From NCBI RefSeq assembly GCF_902459685.1, contig NZ_CABPSF010000001.1:868001-932000 (forward strand): DNA of 64,000 nucleotides, given 5' to 3'. The notes beneath the pieces are model-generated. The model saw only the letters and a list, made by a program, of their open reading frames with translations. It had not been told where the DNA came from and searched no databases. The stretch comes from Pandoraea iniqua (GTDB lineage: Bacteria > Pseudomonadota > Gammaproteobacteria > Burkholderiales > Burkholderiaceae). Shown piece by piece: positions 24,375 to 33,186 of this stretch; the stretch's first letter is position 1; each line of letters starts with the position of its first letter. The position numbers and the translations under genes were made by a program.

Positions 24375-25316
24375 TTACAGCGGCGTCAACACCGCTTCGC
24401 CTGCCTGATAGCGACGCGTGTTCTCGATGAACATGGCGATCGTGGCGGCTTCGGCTTCCGGCGACCGGCCGGCGACGTGCGGACTCAGCACGATGTTCTG
24501 CAAGTCGATGAGTGCCTTCGGCGGTGACGGTTCGCCCTCGTACACATCCAGCCCGGCGCCGGCAATCGTGCCGTTGCGCAGTGCGTCGGCGAGTGCAGCG
24601 GTATCCACTGCGCTGCCTCGGCCGAGATTGACGAGAAAGCCGTGCTCGCCCAGCGCGCGCAACACCTCGGCATTCACCATGTGCAGCGTTTCCGCGCCGC
24701 CCGGCGCCGTCACGACCAGATAGTCAGCCCATTCGGCCAACGCGACCACGCTATCGAAATACTGATAATGCGCCGGCACGTCGTCGCGTTGTTTGCGGTT
24801 GCGATAGCCGATCTGCATGTCGAAGCCCTCGCCGCGCTTGGCAAACTGCTTGCCTACCGCACCCAGCCCCACGATCCCCAACTTCTTTCCCGACACGCCC
24901 GGTTGCATCGGCAACGCGTCGCGCCACACGCCCTTACGGCATGCGGCGTCGTATTCGGGAATGCGGCGCACGGCGGCCAGCAGCAGCGCAAAGCCTTGAT
25001 CGGCCACGGTCGGCGCGTTGGCCCCGGCACCGTTCACGGCAACGATCTTGCGTGCATGCAACGCATCGAGATCGAGGTTTTCGTAACCAGCGCCCAACGC
25101 ACTGACCAACTCGACCTTCGGCAGATGCGTCAGCTCGGCGGCGCTTATGCCACGTGAGCCATTGGTCAGCACGAAGCGTGCGCGCGCGCCTTCGTCACCC
25201 CAGCCTTCCGGCGTGGCGTGATGGCTCGGACGATAGATCACATCGAAATGGGTTTGCAGTTCGGACAACTGCTCGGGATGCATCGGGATAATGACCAGCA
25301 GTGGGGGCAGCGACAC
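24375..25316 (-). CDS. D-isomer-specific 2-hydroxyacid dehydrogenase
   Basis: A 313-residue NAD(P)-dependent dehydrogenase. The Rossmann motif is KLGIVGLGAVGKQFAKRG, followed by the signature NLGRGSAVDTAALADAL (catalytic Arg in the FLVNLGRG to VVTAPGG region), the Glu of LDVYEGEP and the catalytic His in LSPHVAGRS. It reduces a 2-oxo acid such as glyoxylate or hydroxypyruvate, or oxidises the hydroxy acid. GTG at 25316 is chosen for GGAGA six bases upstream; the longer frame has no site. It is downstream of the gentisate transporter but beyond a hairpin, so co-transcription is doubtful. Confidence 0.88.
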   Translation of the reverse strand: MSLPPLLVIIPMHPEQLSELQTHFDVIYRPSHHATPEGWGDEGARARFVLTNGSRGISAAELTHLPKVELVSALGAGYENLDLDALHARKIVAVNGAGANAPTVADQGFALLLAAVRRIPEYDAACRKGVWRDALPMQPGVSGKKLGIVGLGAVGKQFAKRGEGFDMQIGYRNRKQRDDVPAHYQYFDSVVALAEWADYLVVTAPGGAETLHMVNAEVLRALGEHGFLVNLGRGSAVDTAALADALRNGTIAGAGLDVYEGEPSPPKALIDLQNIVLSPHVAGRSPEAEAATIAMFIENTRRYQAGEAVLTPL

Positions 25317-25433
25317 CTTCAATCTCCGGCGACAGGGTGGAATGACAGCCGATACTTTATTCCTATCTGCGATGTCTTGCGCAATGCAGCATCGCAATTT
25401 CTTCGTGTCGACGAAAGGCAGGCCCCAAATGCC

Positions 25434-25469
25434 TGCGGGCGCCCCCGCATGAAGCGAAAGGCGCCCGCA
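25434..25469 (-). terminator. 10-bp stem hairpin downstream of the gentisate transporter gene
   Basis: TGCGGGCGCC (25434-25443) pairs perfectly with GGCGCCCGCA (25460-25469). It is 80-118 bases past the stop of the upstream minus-strand transporter gene, in a 235-base spacer. The loop is long and there is no T-run, so terminator function is only probable. Confidence 0.4.
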
Positions 25470-25551
25470 TCGCATGGCATTAGGTCACATCATCAACGGC
25501 GTTACGTCTGACGAAACCGCGAGCCAAAATCACTTGAACGTACCGAGTCCC

Positions 25552-26895
25552 TCACGCCGTCGCTTCCAACGCCAACGCCGCTTCACGATGACGCAGGCGG
25601 CCCAGCGTCAGCATGGTCAGACCCGCCAGCACGGCCGGCACACCGATGGCGGCGAACAGTGCCGGCATCGACCAGCCCATGGCAAGCATCGACGCACCGC
25701 CGACCGACCCGACCACCGACCCAAGACGGCCCACGCCGTTGGCCCAGCTCACACCAGTTGCGCGGCAGTCGGTCGGATAGAACTCGGCCGACAACGCATT
25801 CGCACCGACTTGCCCGCCCGACACGCAGAACCCTGCCCAGAACACAGCCACCGACGCGAGCACCGGCGAACTGGCGAGCGGGCCCACGGCGGCGACGCAG
25901 ACACCGGCCAACGCATAAGCGGCCGCCAGCACGTAATGCGGATTGAAACGGTCCATCAGCCAGCCGAGCACAATCGCCCCGAGCGTGCCGCCAACCTGAA
26001 ACATGGCGGTGACGATCGCGGCATTACGCAACGTCAACCCATTAGTGCGCAGCAACGTGGGCAACCAGCTCGAGAGCAGGTAGATCACCAGCAGGCTCAT
26101 GAAGAACGTGAGCCAGAACAGCAACGTGCCGCGCAGCAGTGCCGGTTTAAACAGATGTCCAACGGGCGACGTGGTCGACGGCTTAGTCGCAATGTTGAAC
26201 GTCGCGCCGCGCAGGTCTTCATTCGGCGCAATCCGTTGCAGCGACGCTGCAATACGCTCGGGGGCCTTGCCGGCCATCACGAGATATCGCACTGACTCCG
26301 GCAACGCTCGCACCAGAACGGCACCAAGCACGAGCGGCATCACACCACCCACGATCAGCACCGAACGCCAGCCGAACGCCTCGATGAGCCCGGCCGATGC
26401 CAGCCCGCCGAACGCCGATCCCAGCGTGAAGCCGCAGAACATCGTGGTCACGAGAAACGACCGGCGCGACTCCGGGCAGTACTCCGAGGTCAGCGTGATC
26501 GCATTCGGCATCGCGCCGCCGAGCCCAAGCCCGGTCAGAAAGCGCAGTGCAATCAGCTGCCACAGTTCCATCGACCATGCCGACGCGAGACTTGCCAGTC
26601 CGAAAAACACGACCGAGAAAATAAGGATCGACTTGCGGCCGAACTTGTCGGCAAGCGGTCCGAACAGGAACGCGCCCGCCATCAGGCCCGCCAGACCCGC
26701 GCCAAAGAGCGGTGCGAGATGCGCGGGCGTGAGCGACCACTCGGCACGAATGGCTGGGGCGATAAAGCCGATGGCGGCCGTGTCGAAGCCGTCGATGGCG
26801 ACGATCAGAAAGCACAGTACGACGATCATCACCTGAAACGGCGAAATACGATGCCGGTCGATGAACGCCGTCACGTTGATGGGACTCACTGGCAT
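25552..26895 (-). CDS. MFS transporter, AAHS family (3-hydroxybenzoate/gentisate uptake)
   Basis: A 447-residue 12-helix major facilitator with the AAHS signature AIDGFDTAAIGFIAPAIRAE and loop motif GPLADKFGRKSILI. AGGAGA lies six bases before the ATG. It is downstream of 3-hydroxybenzoate 6-hydroxylase and the gentisate enzymes on the same strand, so proton-coupled import of 3-hydroxybenzoate or gentisate (as by MhbT) is the likely role. A 7-bp hairpin (CGTGGCA/TGCCACG, 26926-26943) lies in the 101-base leader between the hydroxylase stop and this gene and could tune expression. Confidence 0.88.
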   Translation of the reverse strand: MPVSPINVTAFIDRHRISPFQVMIVVLCFLIVAIDGFDTAAIGFIAPAIRAEWSLTPAHLAPLFGAGLAGLMAGAFLFGPLADKFGRKSILIFSVVFFGLASLASAWSMELWQLIALRFLTGLGLGGAMPNAITLTSEYCPESRRSFLVTTMFCGFTLGSAFGGLASAGLIEAFGWRSVLIVGGVMPLVLGAVLVRALPESVRYLVMAGKAPERIAASLQRIAPNEDLRGATFNIATKPSTTSPVGHLFKPALLRGTLLFWLTFFMSLLVIYLLSSWLPTLLRTNGLTLRNAAIVTAMFQVGGTLGAIVLGWLMDRFNPHYVLAAAYALAGVCVAAVGPLASSPVLASVAVFWAGFCVSGGQVGANALSAEFYPTDCRATGVSWANGVGRLGSVVGSVGGASMLAMGWSMPALFAAIGVPAVLAGLTMLTLGRLRHREAALALEATA

Positions 26896-26996
26896 GGGGT
26901 GTCTCCTCGAAGGTGCCAGAAGCGTCGTGGCATGACTGCCACGTACGCGAATGCATTGCGCTGTTTGTAGTTATCTGAGCAGCAATGCCAATGCTG

Positions 26997-28214
26997 TTAT
27001 GCGTCGCGCAGCCACGGTGTTTGCGACAGACAGTTTTCTGCGCGCCAGCCGTGCAGCCATTGCAGCGCATCGTAAAACTGCGGCTGTGTGCGGCCCTGCC
27101 AGAGCGAATTTCGCACCCAGCGATCCACACCCTTGGCGTGATACACGCGGCCCATGTCGCGCGCGCCGTACAGCACGCGTGCCGTGCGCGGAATGCGCGC
27201 GTGTTCATAGCGGCGGAAGGCGTCGACGAAGTCGCCCTTGGCTGCGACATACGCGGCCCCCAGCGTGACCGCGTCTTCCAGTGCCTGACAGGCGCCCTGC
27301 GCGATGTACTGCGTCATCGGGTGTGCGGCATCGCCCAGAATCGTGGCTCGGCCAAAACTCCATTGCTCCACCGGGTCCCGGTCGGCCGTTGCCCAACGGC
27401 GCCATGACGTCGGGCGGTCGAGCATCTGATGCGGAAGCGGGTCGATGCCTTCGAAATACGACAGCACTTCTTCTTTGCTGCCGTCGCGCACGCCCCAGAC
27501 TTCCTGCTCGCGGCTGTGAAAGGTCACCACGAGGTTGTATTGCTTGCCGCCGCGCAGCGGGTAATGCACCAGATGGCAATGCGGGCCTGCCCACACCACC
27601 GGCGCGTTGACCTGCAAATCCTTCGGCATGTTCTCCACGTCGACCACGGCGCGATACACCACATGCCCGGTCACACGCGGCTCGTCACCGATGAGCGCAT
27701 CGCGCACGGCGGACTTCACACCATCGCAACCGATCACGGCGTCGGCCGCATGCCGCTCGCCATGCTGATCGATCACCGTGACGCCGCTGTCGTCCTGCTC
27801 CAGCGAGACGACACGGGTGGCCGTCTTGAACTGGATCAGCGGATTGCGTTGCACTGCTTCCAGAATCGACAGATGAATGTCGGCGCGGTGAATCACCGCA
27901 TACGGATTGCCGAAGCGCTCGCGATACGGCGCACCGACGTCGACTTCGGCGATCACGCTGCGATCGATGGCGTCGCGCAGCGTGATGTGATCGGTGAAGA
28001 CCGACCGGTCGCGTGCGGCTTCGCCGACACCCAGCGCGTCGAGCGCGGCGAAAGCGTTGGCCGCAAGCTGAATGCCCGCGCCGATCTCGCCGATGGTCTC
28101 GGCCTGCTCAAGCAGTTCGATGCGCACGCCCTGATTCGCGAGGGCGAGCGCGGTGGCCAGACCGCCGATGCCGCCGCCGACGACGAGCGCTTTCGGTTGA
28201 TGGGGTTGTGTCAT
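26997..28214 (-). CDS. 3-hydroxybenzoate 6-hydroxylase (FAD-dependent monooxygenase)
   Basis: A 405-residue class A flavoprotein monooxygenase. The ADP-binding GxGxxG is ALVVGGGIGGLATALALANQ, the ribityl motif is ATILGDAAHPMTQYIAQGA, and DAVIGCDGVKSAVRD is the middle DG motif. The overall sequence and the gentisate gene neighbours match NagX/XlnD/MhbM, which uses NADH and O2 to hydroxylate 3-hydroxybenzoate to gentisate (2,5-dihydroxybenzoate). A salicylate-type or 6-hydroxynicotinate-type activity cannot be excluded from sequence alone, but the context makes the 3-hydroxybenzoate role best. The gene follows the maleylpyruvate isomerase with a 55-base gap. Confidence 0.85.
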   Translation of the reverse strand: MTQPHQPKALVVGGGIGGLATALALANQGVRIELLEQAETIGEIGAGIQLAANAFAALDALGVGEAARDRSVFTDHITLRDAIDRSVIAEVDVGAPYRERFGNPYAVIHRADIHLSILEAVQRNPLIQFKTATRVVSLEQDDSGVTVIDQHGERHAADAVIGCDGVKSAVRDALIGDEPRVTGHVVYRAVVDVENMPKDLQVNAPVVWAGPHCHLVHYPLRGGKQYNLVVTFHSREQEVWGVRDGSKEEVLSYFEGIDPLPHQMLDRPTSWRRWATADRDPVEQWSFGRATILGDAAHPMTQYIAQGACQALEDAVTLGAAYVAAKGDFVDAFRRYEHARIPRTARVLYGARDMGRVYHAKGVDRWVRNSLWQGRTQPQFYDALQWLHGWRAENCLSQTPWLRDA

Positions 28215-28269
28215 GGTTGTCTCCTGCTGGCTCTTCTGGCGCTACTGCTGTCTTTCTCTGCTGTCGATC

Positions 28270-28911
28270 TCACGCCGTGAAATCCGGCTGCTTGTCGGGC
28301 GCTGCCGCCACGAAGGCGGGATGGGCGGCGGCATGCTCGAACACGGCCAACGCGCGCGGATACGCCGACAAATCGCAGCCCATGCGCCGGGCATTCGCAA
28401 TTTGCGGAATCAGGCACACGTCGGCCAGCGTCGGCGCCTCGCCGAAACACCACGGACCGTGGCCGTGTTTCGTCAGCAGACGCTCCACACCGGCCATGCC
28501 TTCGGCAATCCAGTGCTGATACCACGCATCCTTCTGCGCGGCCGTCAGCCCGAGCGTGCCTTGCAGATACTTCAGAATCCGCAGGTTGTTGACCGGATGG
28601 ATGTCGCAACTGATGAGCGCGGCCAGTTCCAGCACCCGGGCGCGCGTTTCCATGTCTTGCGGCAACAGGCGCGGCGTGGGGTACTTCGCGTCGAGATAAT
28701 CGAGAATCGCGAGCGACTGGCCGAGCGTGAAGTCGCCGTCGACAATCGCGGGCACGACGGCCGACGGATTGACCTCGTCGACATAGGCCTCGGCGCGATG
28801 CTCGCCGACGCGAATGTTCACGCCGATGGTGTCGAACGCGAGGCCCTTGAGCGCCAGCGCGATGCGCACGCGATACGACGTCGAGCTATTGAAGAAGCTG
28901 TAGAGCTGCAT
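28270..28911 (-). CDS. nagL: maleylpyruvate isomerase (zeta-class GST)
   Basis: A 213-residue zeta-class glutathione transferase: MQLYSFFNSSTSYRVRIALA gives the N-terminal serine/SSTSYR motif typical of maleylacetoacetate and maleylpyruvate isomerases. PAIVDGDFTLGQSLAILDYL is the glutathione site and CLIPQIANARRMGCD the C-terminal substrate region. In this operon it should convert maleylpyruvate, the ring-opened gentisate product, to fumarylpyruvate with glutathione. Fourteen bases separate it from the fumarylpyruvate hydrolase stop. Sequence alone does not separate maleylacetoacetate from maleylpyruvate specificity; the neighbours do. Confidence 0.88.
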   Translation of the reverse strand: MQLYSFFNSSTSYRVRIALALKGLAFDTIGVNIRVGEHRAEAYVDEVNPSAVVPAIVDGDFTLGQSLAILDYLDAKYPTPRLLPQDMETRARVLELAALISCDIHPVNNLRILKYLQGTLGLTAAQKDAWYQHWIAEGMAGVERLLTKHGHGPWCFGEAPTLADVCLIPQIANARRMGCDLSAYPRALAVFEHAAAHPAFVAAAPDKQPDFTA

Positions 28912-28924
28912 GACCGTGCTTGCC

Positions 28925-29623
28925 TCAGACCACGCGCACGGTGATCTCGCCCAGACCTTCGACGGCCGTGACCATCGTCTCGCCTGCCTTGACCGGCCCC
29001 ACGCCTTCGGGCGTGCCGGTGTAGATCAGATCGCCCGGTTCGAGGCGGAAGAATTGCGACAGATACGACACGGTTTCTGCCACCGACCAGATCAGGTGGG
29101 TGATGTCGCTCTTCTGCTTTTGCACGCCGTCGACGGTCAGTGAAATCGCGGCCTTCGCGATGTGACCCACGCTCGACACCGGATGGATCGGGCCGATCGG
29201 TGCCGATGCGTCGAACGCCTTGCCGATCTCCCACGGACGGCCCATTTCGCGCATTTTCATTTGCAGATCGCGGCGCGTCATGTCCAGACCCACGGCGTAG
29301 CCCCACACGTGTTCCAGCGCTTGTTCGAGCGGAATATCGGAACCCGCCTTGCCGATGACGGCAACGAGTTCGGCTTCGTAGTGATAGTTGCTCGTCTGCG
29401 CCGGGTACTTCACTTCCAGCGTTTCACCGTAGGCCACCGGCAGCACGGCGTCGGCCGGCTTGCAGAAGAAGAACGGCGGTTCGCGGTCCGGATCGAAGCC
29501 CATTTCACGTGCATGGGCGGCGTAGTTGCGGCCCACGCAATACACGCGGCGCACGGCGAATTGGTCGTTGCTGCCGGCAACGGGGACGGCGACGGTGGCA
29601 GGCGGAGCGAAGACGAAAGACAT
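28925..29623 (-). CDS. nagK: fumarylpyruvate hydrolase (FAH family)
   Basis: A 232-residue FAH-fold hydrolase. VYCVGRNYAAHAREMG and PFFFCKPADAV open the domain; the metal ligands are visible as Glu residues in NYHYEAELVAVIG and the Asp in YAVGLDMTRRDLQ. GDLIYTGTPEGVGPV ends the catalytic core. It cleaves fumarylpyruvate to fumarate and pyruvate, completing the gentisate pathway. The start is ATG 29623 (MSFVFAPPATV); the reading frame stays open upstream across the gentisate dioxygenase gene, but that part is antisense-type noise from GC-rich codon use. Confidence 0.9.
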   Translation of the reverse strand: MSFVFAPPATVAVPVAGSNDQFAVRRVYCVGRNYAAHAREMGFDPDREPPFFFCKPADAVLPVAYGETLEVKYPAQTSNYHYEAELVAVIGKAGSDIPLEQALEHVWGYAVGLDMTRRDLQMKMREMGRPWEIGKAFDASAPIGPIHPVSSVGHIAKAAISLTVDGVQKQKSDITHLIWSVAETVSYLSQFFRLEPGDLIYTGTPEGVGPVKAGETMVTAVEGLGEITVRVV

Positions 29624-29673
29624 AGTGTTTGACTCGACGAAGAAATGAAATAGTGAAGTGTCGTGCGCGGCGA

Positions 29674-30711
29674 TCAGGTGCGAGATTCGCGCAGCAGATT
29701 CAATGCGGTGAGCACCGGGCGATCCGAGTAGCTGAACAACACCGCGTCTTCCAACGCGGCGAGTTGCACGGGTGCCCACGACGGCACGACAAAGTGATCG
29801 CGCGGTTCGAACTGGAACTGCTCGTCGCCAATGCGCACCGTGCCGCGCCCTTCGACGACCGAGAACACAGTGGCGTCGGTGCTGCGGTAGGTCTTGCCTT
29901 GGAAGCCGGCGGGCAGGTACTGCATAAACGTCGCCATGGTCGGCATGGGCCAGCCACCGGTGGCCGGATTGACGTAACGCAGCTTGATGCCGTCCCACGG
30001 ATCGAGTTCGCCATTGCGATACAGCGTGTCCAGCGCTTCGCGCGAGCGGGCGTACGGATAGCTGAAAATCGGCGACGTCGGGTCGCTCACCTTGTGGCGC
30101 ACGGGCAGCATGTTGAAGCCGTAGCGCGCGAAGCTGTCGCCCTCGGGGCGTTGCACCGGCTGCTGCGACTCGGGGTAGTTCTCTGCAAAGCCGGCGTCGA
30201 AATACTGCACCAGCGGAATATCGAGCCCGTCGAGCCAGACCACCGGCTCGCCATCGGCCGGATTGCCGTGGTCGTGCCATGTCCACGACGGCGTGATGAT
30301 GAAATCGCCCGGATGCATGGTGGTGCGCTCGCCGTTCACGGCAGTCCACGCGCCTCGGCCTTCCACGATGAAGCGCAGGGCCGACTGCGTATGACGGTGG
30401 CTCGGCGCGATCTCGCCCGGCAGAATCAACTGCAACCCGGCGTACAGCGAGCCGGTAATGCTTGATGAGCCCGGTGTGCCCGGATTTTGCAGAATCAGCA
30501 CGCGGCGCACGGCCTCTTCGGCGCTGATCACACGGCCCGCTTCCATCACCAGCGGGCGCACTTCGTTGTATTTCCAGATGGCAGGCACCACACGCGGGCG
30601 CGGCTGGGGCGGCACGAGACTGTGCAGCGATTCCCACAGCGGGGCCATGTGGTTGCGGCCGATGTGCTCGTAATAGGCAGCGCGCTCGGCGCTGGGGGCG
30701 CGTTCGGACAT
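29674..30711 (-). CDS. gtdA: gentisate 1,2-dioxygenase (bicupin)
   Basis: About 345 residues with two cupin domains. The first carries the Fe(II) ligands in [18 protein letters not shown] and the later His of WTWHDHGNP; the second, near the C-terminus, has [19 protein letters not shown] and [10 protein letters not shown]. This is the standard gentisate 1,2-dioxygenase layout (NagI/GtdA), opening gentisate to maleylpyruvate with O2. ATG 30711 has GGAGA five bases upstream; ATG 30723 is an alternative. It is first in the operon and has a good promoter and operator upstream. Confidence 0.93.
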   Translation of the reverse strand: MSERAPSAERAAYYEHIGRNHMAPLWESLHSLVPPQPRPRVVPAIWKYNEVRPLVMEAGRVISAEEAVRRVLILQNPGTPGSSSITGSLYAGLQLILPGEIAPSHRHTQSALRFIVEGRGAWTAVNGERTTMHPGDFIITPSWTWHDHGNPADGEPVVWLDGLDIPLVQYFDAGFAENYPESQQPVQRPEGDSFARYGFNMLPVRHKVSDPTSPIFSYPYARSREALDTLYRNGELDPWDGIKLRYVNPATGGWPMPTMATFMQYLPAGFQGKTYRSTDATVFSVVEGRGTVRIGDEQFQFEPRDHFVVPSWAPVQLAALEDAVLFSYSDRPVLTALNLLRESRT

Positions 30712-30782
30712 GCGTGTCTCCATATCGGTGTTTTTGGCCCGGTGGCCCCGCTGGACGGGGTCCCGGTCGGTCTATGGATAGC

Positions 30783-30811
30783 GTTATACTCGGCCAGACA
30801 TAACTTCTGAA
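30783..30811 (-). promoter_or_regulatory. sigma70-type promoter for the gentisate operon
   Basis: On the minus strand: TTCAGA (30806-30811), exactly 17 bases, TATAAC (30783-30788). The -10 matches five of six consensus positions. Transcription would start near 30776, about 65 bases upstream of gentisate dioxygenase. The LysR-like inverted repeat lies just upstream. Confidence 0.6.
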
Positions 30812-30829
30812 ATGAAAAAATCATCGGAT

Positions 30830-30849
30830 CCATACGAAAAATCGTATGG
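30830..30849. promoter_or_regulatory. LysR-type operator between gentisate operon and its regulator
   Basis: CCATACGA (30830-30837) and TCGTATGG (30842-30849) form a perfect inverted repeat around AAAA and include the ATAC-N8-GTAT core typical of LysR sites. It is centred about 60 bases upstream of the predicted start of the gentisate transcript, the usual activator position. Confidence 0.65.
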
Positions 30850-30904
30850 CTCGGAAGGTTTTTGAGTCGAATTGAAGGCACCGACGTGTGCCCGGAGACT
30901 GCGC

Positions 30905-31858
30905 ATGGATTGGACCCATCGCTTGCGTCTGCGCAACTTGCAGATGCTGCTGACCCTCGCGGAGACCGGCAACATGAGCCAGTCGGCGGCGTTGCTCAAC
31001 ACCACGCAGCCCGGCTTATCGAAGTGGCTGAAAGATCTGGAAGACGATATCGGCCTGCCGCTGTTCGAGCGTCAGGCGCGCGGCTTGCGGCCGACGGCCT
31101 ACGGGGAAGCCCTGATCGAACACGGGCGCCGCATCGAGGCGCAACTCGACACGGCACGCGACGATCTCGACGCGATGCGCGAAGGCGGCAGTGGGCTGGT
31201 GGCGATCGGGACGTCGGGCGCGTCGTCGGCGGATACGGTGCCGCTCGCAGTGCTACTGCTGTTGCAGCGCATGCCGCGCGTTCAGGCGCGGGTGATTGAA
31301 AACACGATGGACCGGTTGATGAACCAGCTCGCGCACAGCGAGATCGACATCGTGGTGGGGCGCTCGGCGCCGGAATTGCAGGATCGCAGCGTGCGCGCGG
31401 AAGCGCTCTATCTCGAGCCGCTTCACTTCGTGGCGCGCGCGCGTCATCCGGTGTTTTCGCTCGATCAAGTGGATTGGCCCGACATGCAGCGCTACCGCTG
31501 GGTGGTGTGGCCGCGCGGCACGCCGATTCGCAATGCATTGGAGGCGGCGCTTGCTGAGGCGGGCTACCCGTTGCCGAGCGATACGGTCGAATCGAATTCC
31601 ACCATCCTCAACCTCACGCTGCTCAACAATAGCGACATGATCGGGCTGGCGTCGCATCGCACGGCGAGCCGCTTGCAGGCACTGGGGGCATTGCGTATCG
31701 TGCCGCTGCGACTCGCAGGGTTCGGGGCCATTTCGATGTACTGGCGCGACGACGGCGCAAACCGCGCGGCCGTGGTTGCCGCGCTCGATTGCCTGCGCAG
31801 TGCGGCGAATCGCTCGTTAGGCGATGCCGTTGCGGGCATCGAAAGCGACGGGCAGTAA
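30905..31858 (+). CDS. LysR-family regulator of the gentisate genes
   Basis: A 317-residue LysR-type regulator starting MDWTHRLRLRNLQMLLTLAE, with the HTH in NMSQSAALLNTTQPGLSKWL and a C-terminal effector domain (VAIGTSGASSADTVPLAVLL, then NSDMIGLASHRTA). ATG 30905 has GGAGA six bases upstream; an upstream TTG at 30872 does not. It is divergent from gentisate dioxygenase with a clear palindromic site in between, so it is the probable activator of the operon, responding to gentisate or 3-hydroxybenzoate. It resembles the CbbR/GbpR group that tolerates a shorter C-terminus. Confidence 0.88.
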   Translation: MDWTHRLRLRNLQMLLTLAETGNMSQSAALLNTTQPGLSKWLKDLEDDIGLPLFERQARGLRPTAYGEALIEHGRRIEAQLDTARDDLDAMREGGSGLVAIGTSGASSADTVPLAVLLLLQRMPRVQARVIENTMDRLMNQLAHSEIDIVVGRSAPELQDRSVRAEALYLEPLHFVARARHPVFSLDQVDWPDMQRYRWVVWPRGTPIRNALEAALAEAGYPLPSDTVESNSTILNLTLLNNSDMIGLASHRTASRLQALGALRIVPLRLAGFGAISMYWRDDGANRAAVVAALDCLRSAANRSLGDAVAGIESDGQ

Positions 31859-31866
31859 CTGGGTAA

Positions 31867-32625
31867 TCAGCCTGTGGGCGCGACACGCCGGCGTCGCAGC
31901 GATGCCAGATGCGCGGCCATCGCATTGGACGCCGCCACACTGTCGCGCGCTTCGATCGCTTCGAGCACAGCGTGGTGCTCGTCCTGCGTGTGAGGAAGGT
32001 CGCCGGGCGCCAACACCCGCAGCTTCCAGAGCCGTGCGGAGCGCTCGTGCAGCGAGCGCATGATGTCGGTCAGTGCGCTGTTGCCTGCGGCCTCGGCAAT
32101 CACAGCATGAAAGTCGTGATCGATCTGCATGAAGCGGTCGCGATCGTCGTCACGGTTCAACTCGCTCGACGCTGCGAGCAACGCGCGCATACGAACCAGT
32201 TGTTCGTCGGTGCGACGTTGGGCCGCGAGCGCTGCAACGTTGGCTTCGACGGCCCATCGCGCTTCGAGCAAATCGAGAATCTCGTCCATCGACTCGCGAC
32301 GAATCTGCAAGCCCTTACGCGGAATGATGTCGATCAGGCCTTCGAGCTTGAGGCGTTGAATCGCGTGATGCACCGGTGAGCGGCTGAAGCCGATGAGCTC
32401 GCAAATCATCAATTCATTGAACAACTGACCGGGACCGAATTCGAGCGACAGAATGCGGCGTTTGATCTCGTCGTAAGCCTGCTCGGCAAGCGACGGCCCC
32501 TTGCGGATGCGTGTCGACGCGTTGCCGTTGGCGTCACGTGAGGGCGCGGCGCGCGACGTGCGGATCGGTTGTGCGGCGCTGGCCGTGGCGGGCATCTCGG
32601 CGGGCATCTCTTTAAAGCTCTTCAT
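31867..32625 (-). CDS. GntR-family (FCD subfamily) regulator of the following operon
   Basis: A 252-residue regulator. An N-terminal extension of about 40 residues is Ala/Ser/Thr-rich and probably disordered. The winged HTH follows (SLAEQAYDEIKRRILSLEFG, then GFSRSPVHHAIQRLKLEGLI) and the FCD effector domain with the metal-binding IDHDFHAVIAEAAGNS and DEHHAVLEAIEARD. Such proteins usually repress a carboxylate- or aromatic-degradation operon and release it on binding the substrate. It is divergent from the ABC importer operon at 33187, with a 561-base spacer, so that operon is its likely target. Stop abuts the convergent LysR stop. Confidence 0.88.
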   Translation of the reverse strand: MKSFKEMPAEMPATASAAQPIRTSRAAPSRDANGNASTRIRKGPSLAEQAYDEIKRRILSLEFGPGQLFNELMICELIGFSRSPVHHAIQRLKLEGLIDIIPRKGLQIRRESMDEILDLLEARWAVEANVAALAAQRRTDEQLVRMRALLAASSELNRDDDRDRFMQIDHDFHAVIAEAAGNSALTDIMRSLHERSARLWKLRVLAPGDLPHTQDEHHAVLEAIEARDSVAASNAMAAHLASLRRRRVAPTG

Positions 32626-33186
32626 CGATTCTTTCCAACGGAATGACGCCTGCGGGGCAGGGAAGCGCGGCGTTGCCACTTCGGGGTCAGGCAAATGGCC
32701 AGTTGCGCGAGGGCAACCGAGCGGCGTACGTCGCGCCACGTAGCGATGGCATCGGCCACGACAGGCTGCGCGCATTCTATCGCAGCGCCATCGCGCATCT
32801 GCCGCTGTCGACACGCCGCCAGCGACGCGGCGCACACACCGGCAGCGTTGAGGCGCCGCGTGAGCAGTCCGACTGCCGCGCGACGACATAACCGCAACGA
32901 CCGGCGCATCGTCTGATGCATCTTCCGACGTAGCGCGCACCGAAGCGCGCTGCCAATGTTCAGAAGCCGCGTCGACATGACCTCATGACCCAGAAACCTC
33001 GACATGAATAATTTTCCGGTTGCAATTCTGTAACATATCACACAACATTTCACACACTATATTACGACCCGCAAGCGCACACAACTGCTTTTCTGGGAAG
33101 TGTGAAGGGTGTAGTTCCTACCCGCAGCTGGGCGTGAGCATTGGCGTGCAAGTGTCATCGGCTGGTATCTCCTTGGGAGTCGGGTA
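32626..33186. other. 561-base divergent regulatory region
   Basis: No gene can be supported; open frames here show no ribosome site or recognisable protein. The stretch at 33007-33065 is AT-rich in a GC-rich setting, with a TATATT hexamer at 33058-33063 and several CACA runs near a TGTAACATATCACA dyad-like element, and is probably the promoter and GntR operator of the following operon. GGGAG seven bases before 33187 is the ribosome site of the first gene. Confidence 0.5.

Noticed and set aside
29624-30637. N-terminal extension of the fumarylpyruvate hydrolase frame
   Set aside because: The extension lies over gentisate dioxygenase in another frame; homology begins at ATG 29623.
32626-33186. 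Possible small genes in the GntR/ABC spacer
   Set aside because: Frames on both strands lack ribosome sites, are Arg/Ala/Cys-rich and match nothing recognisable.
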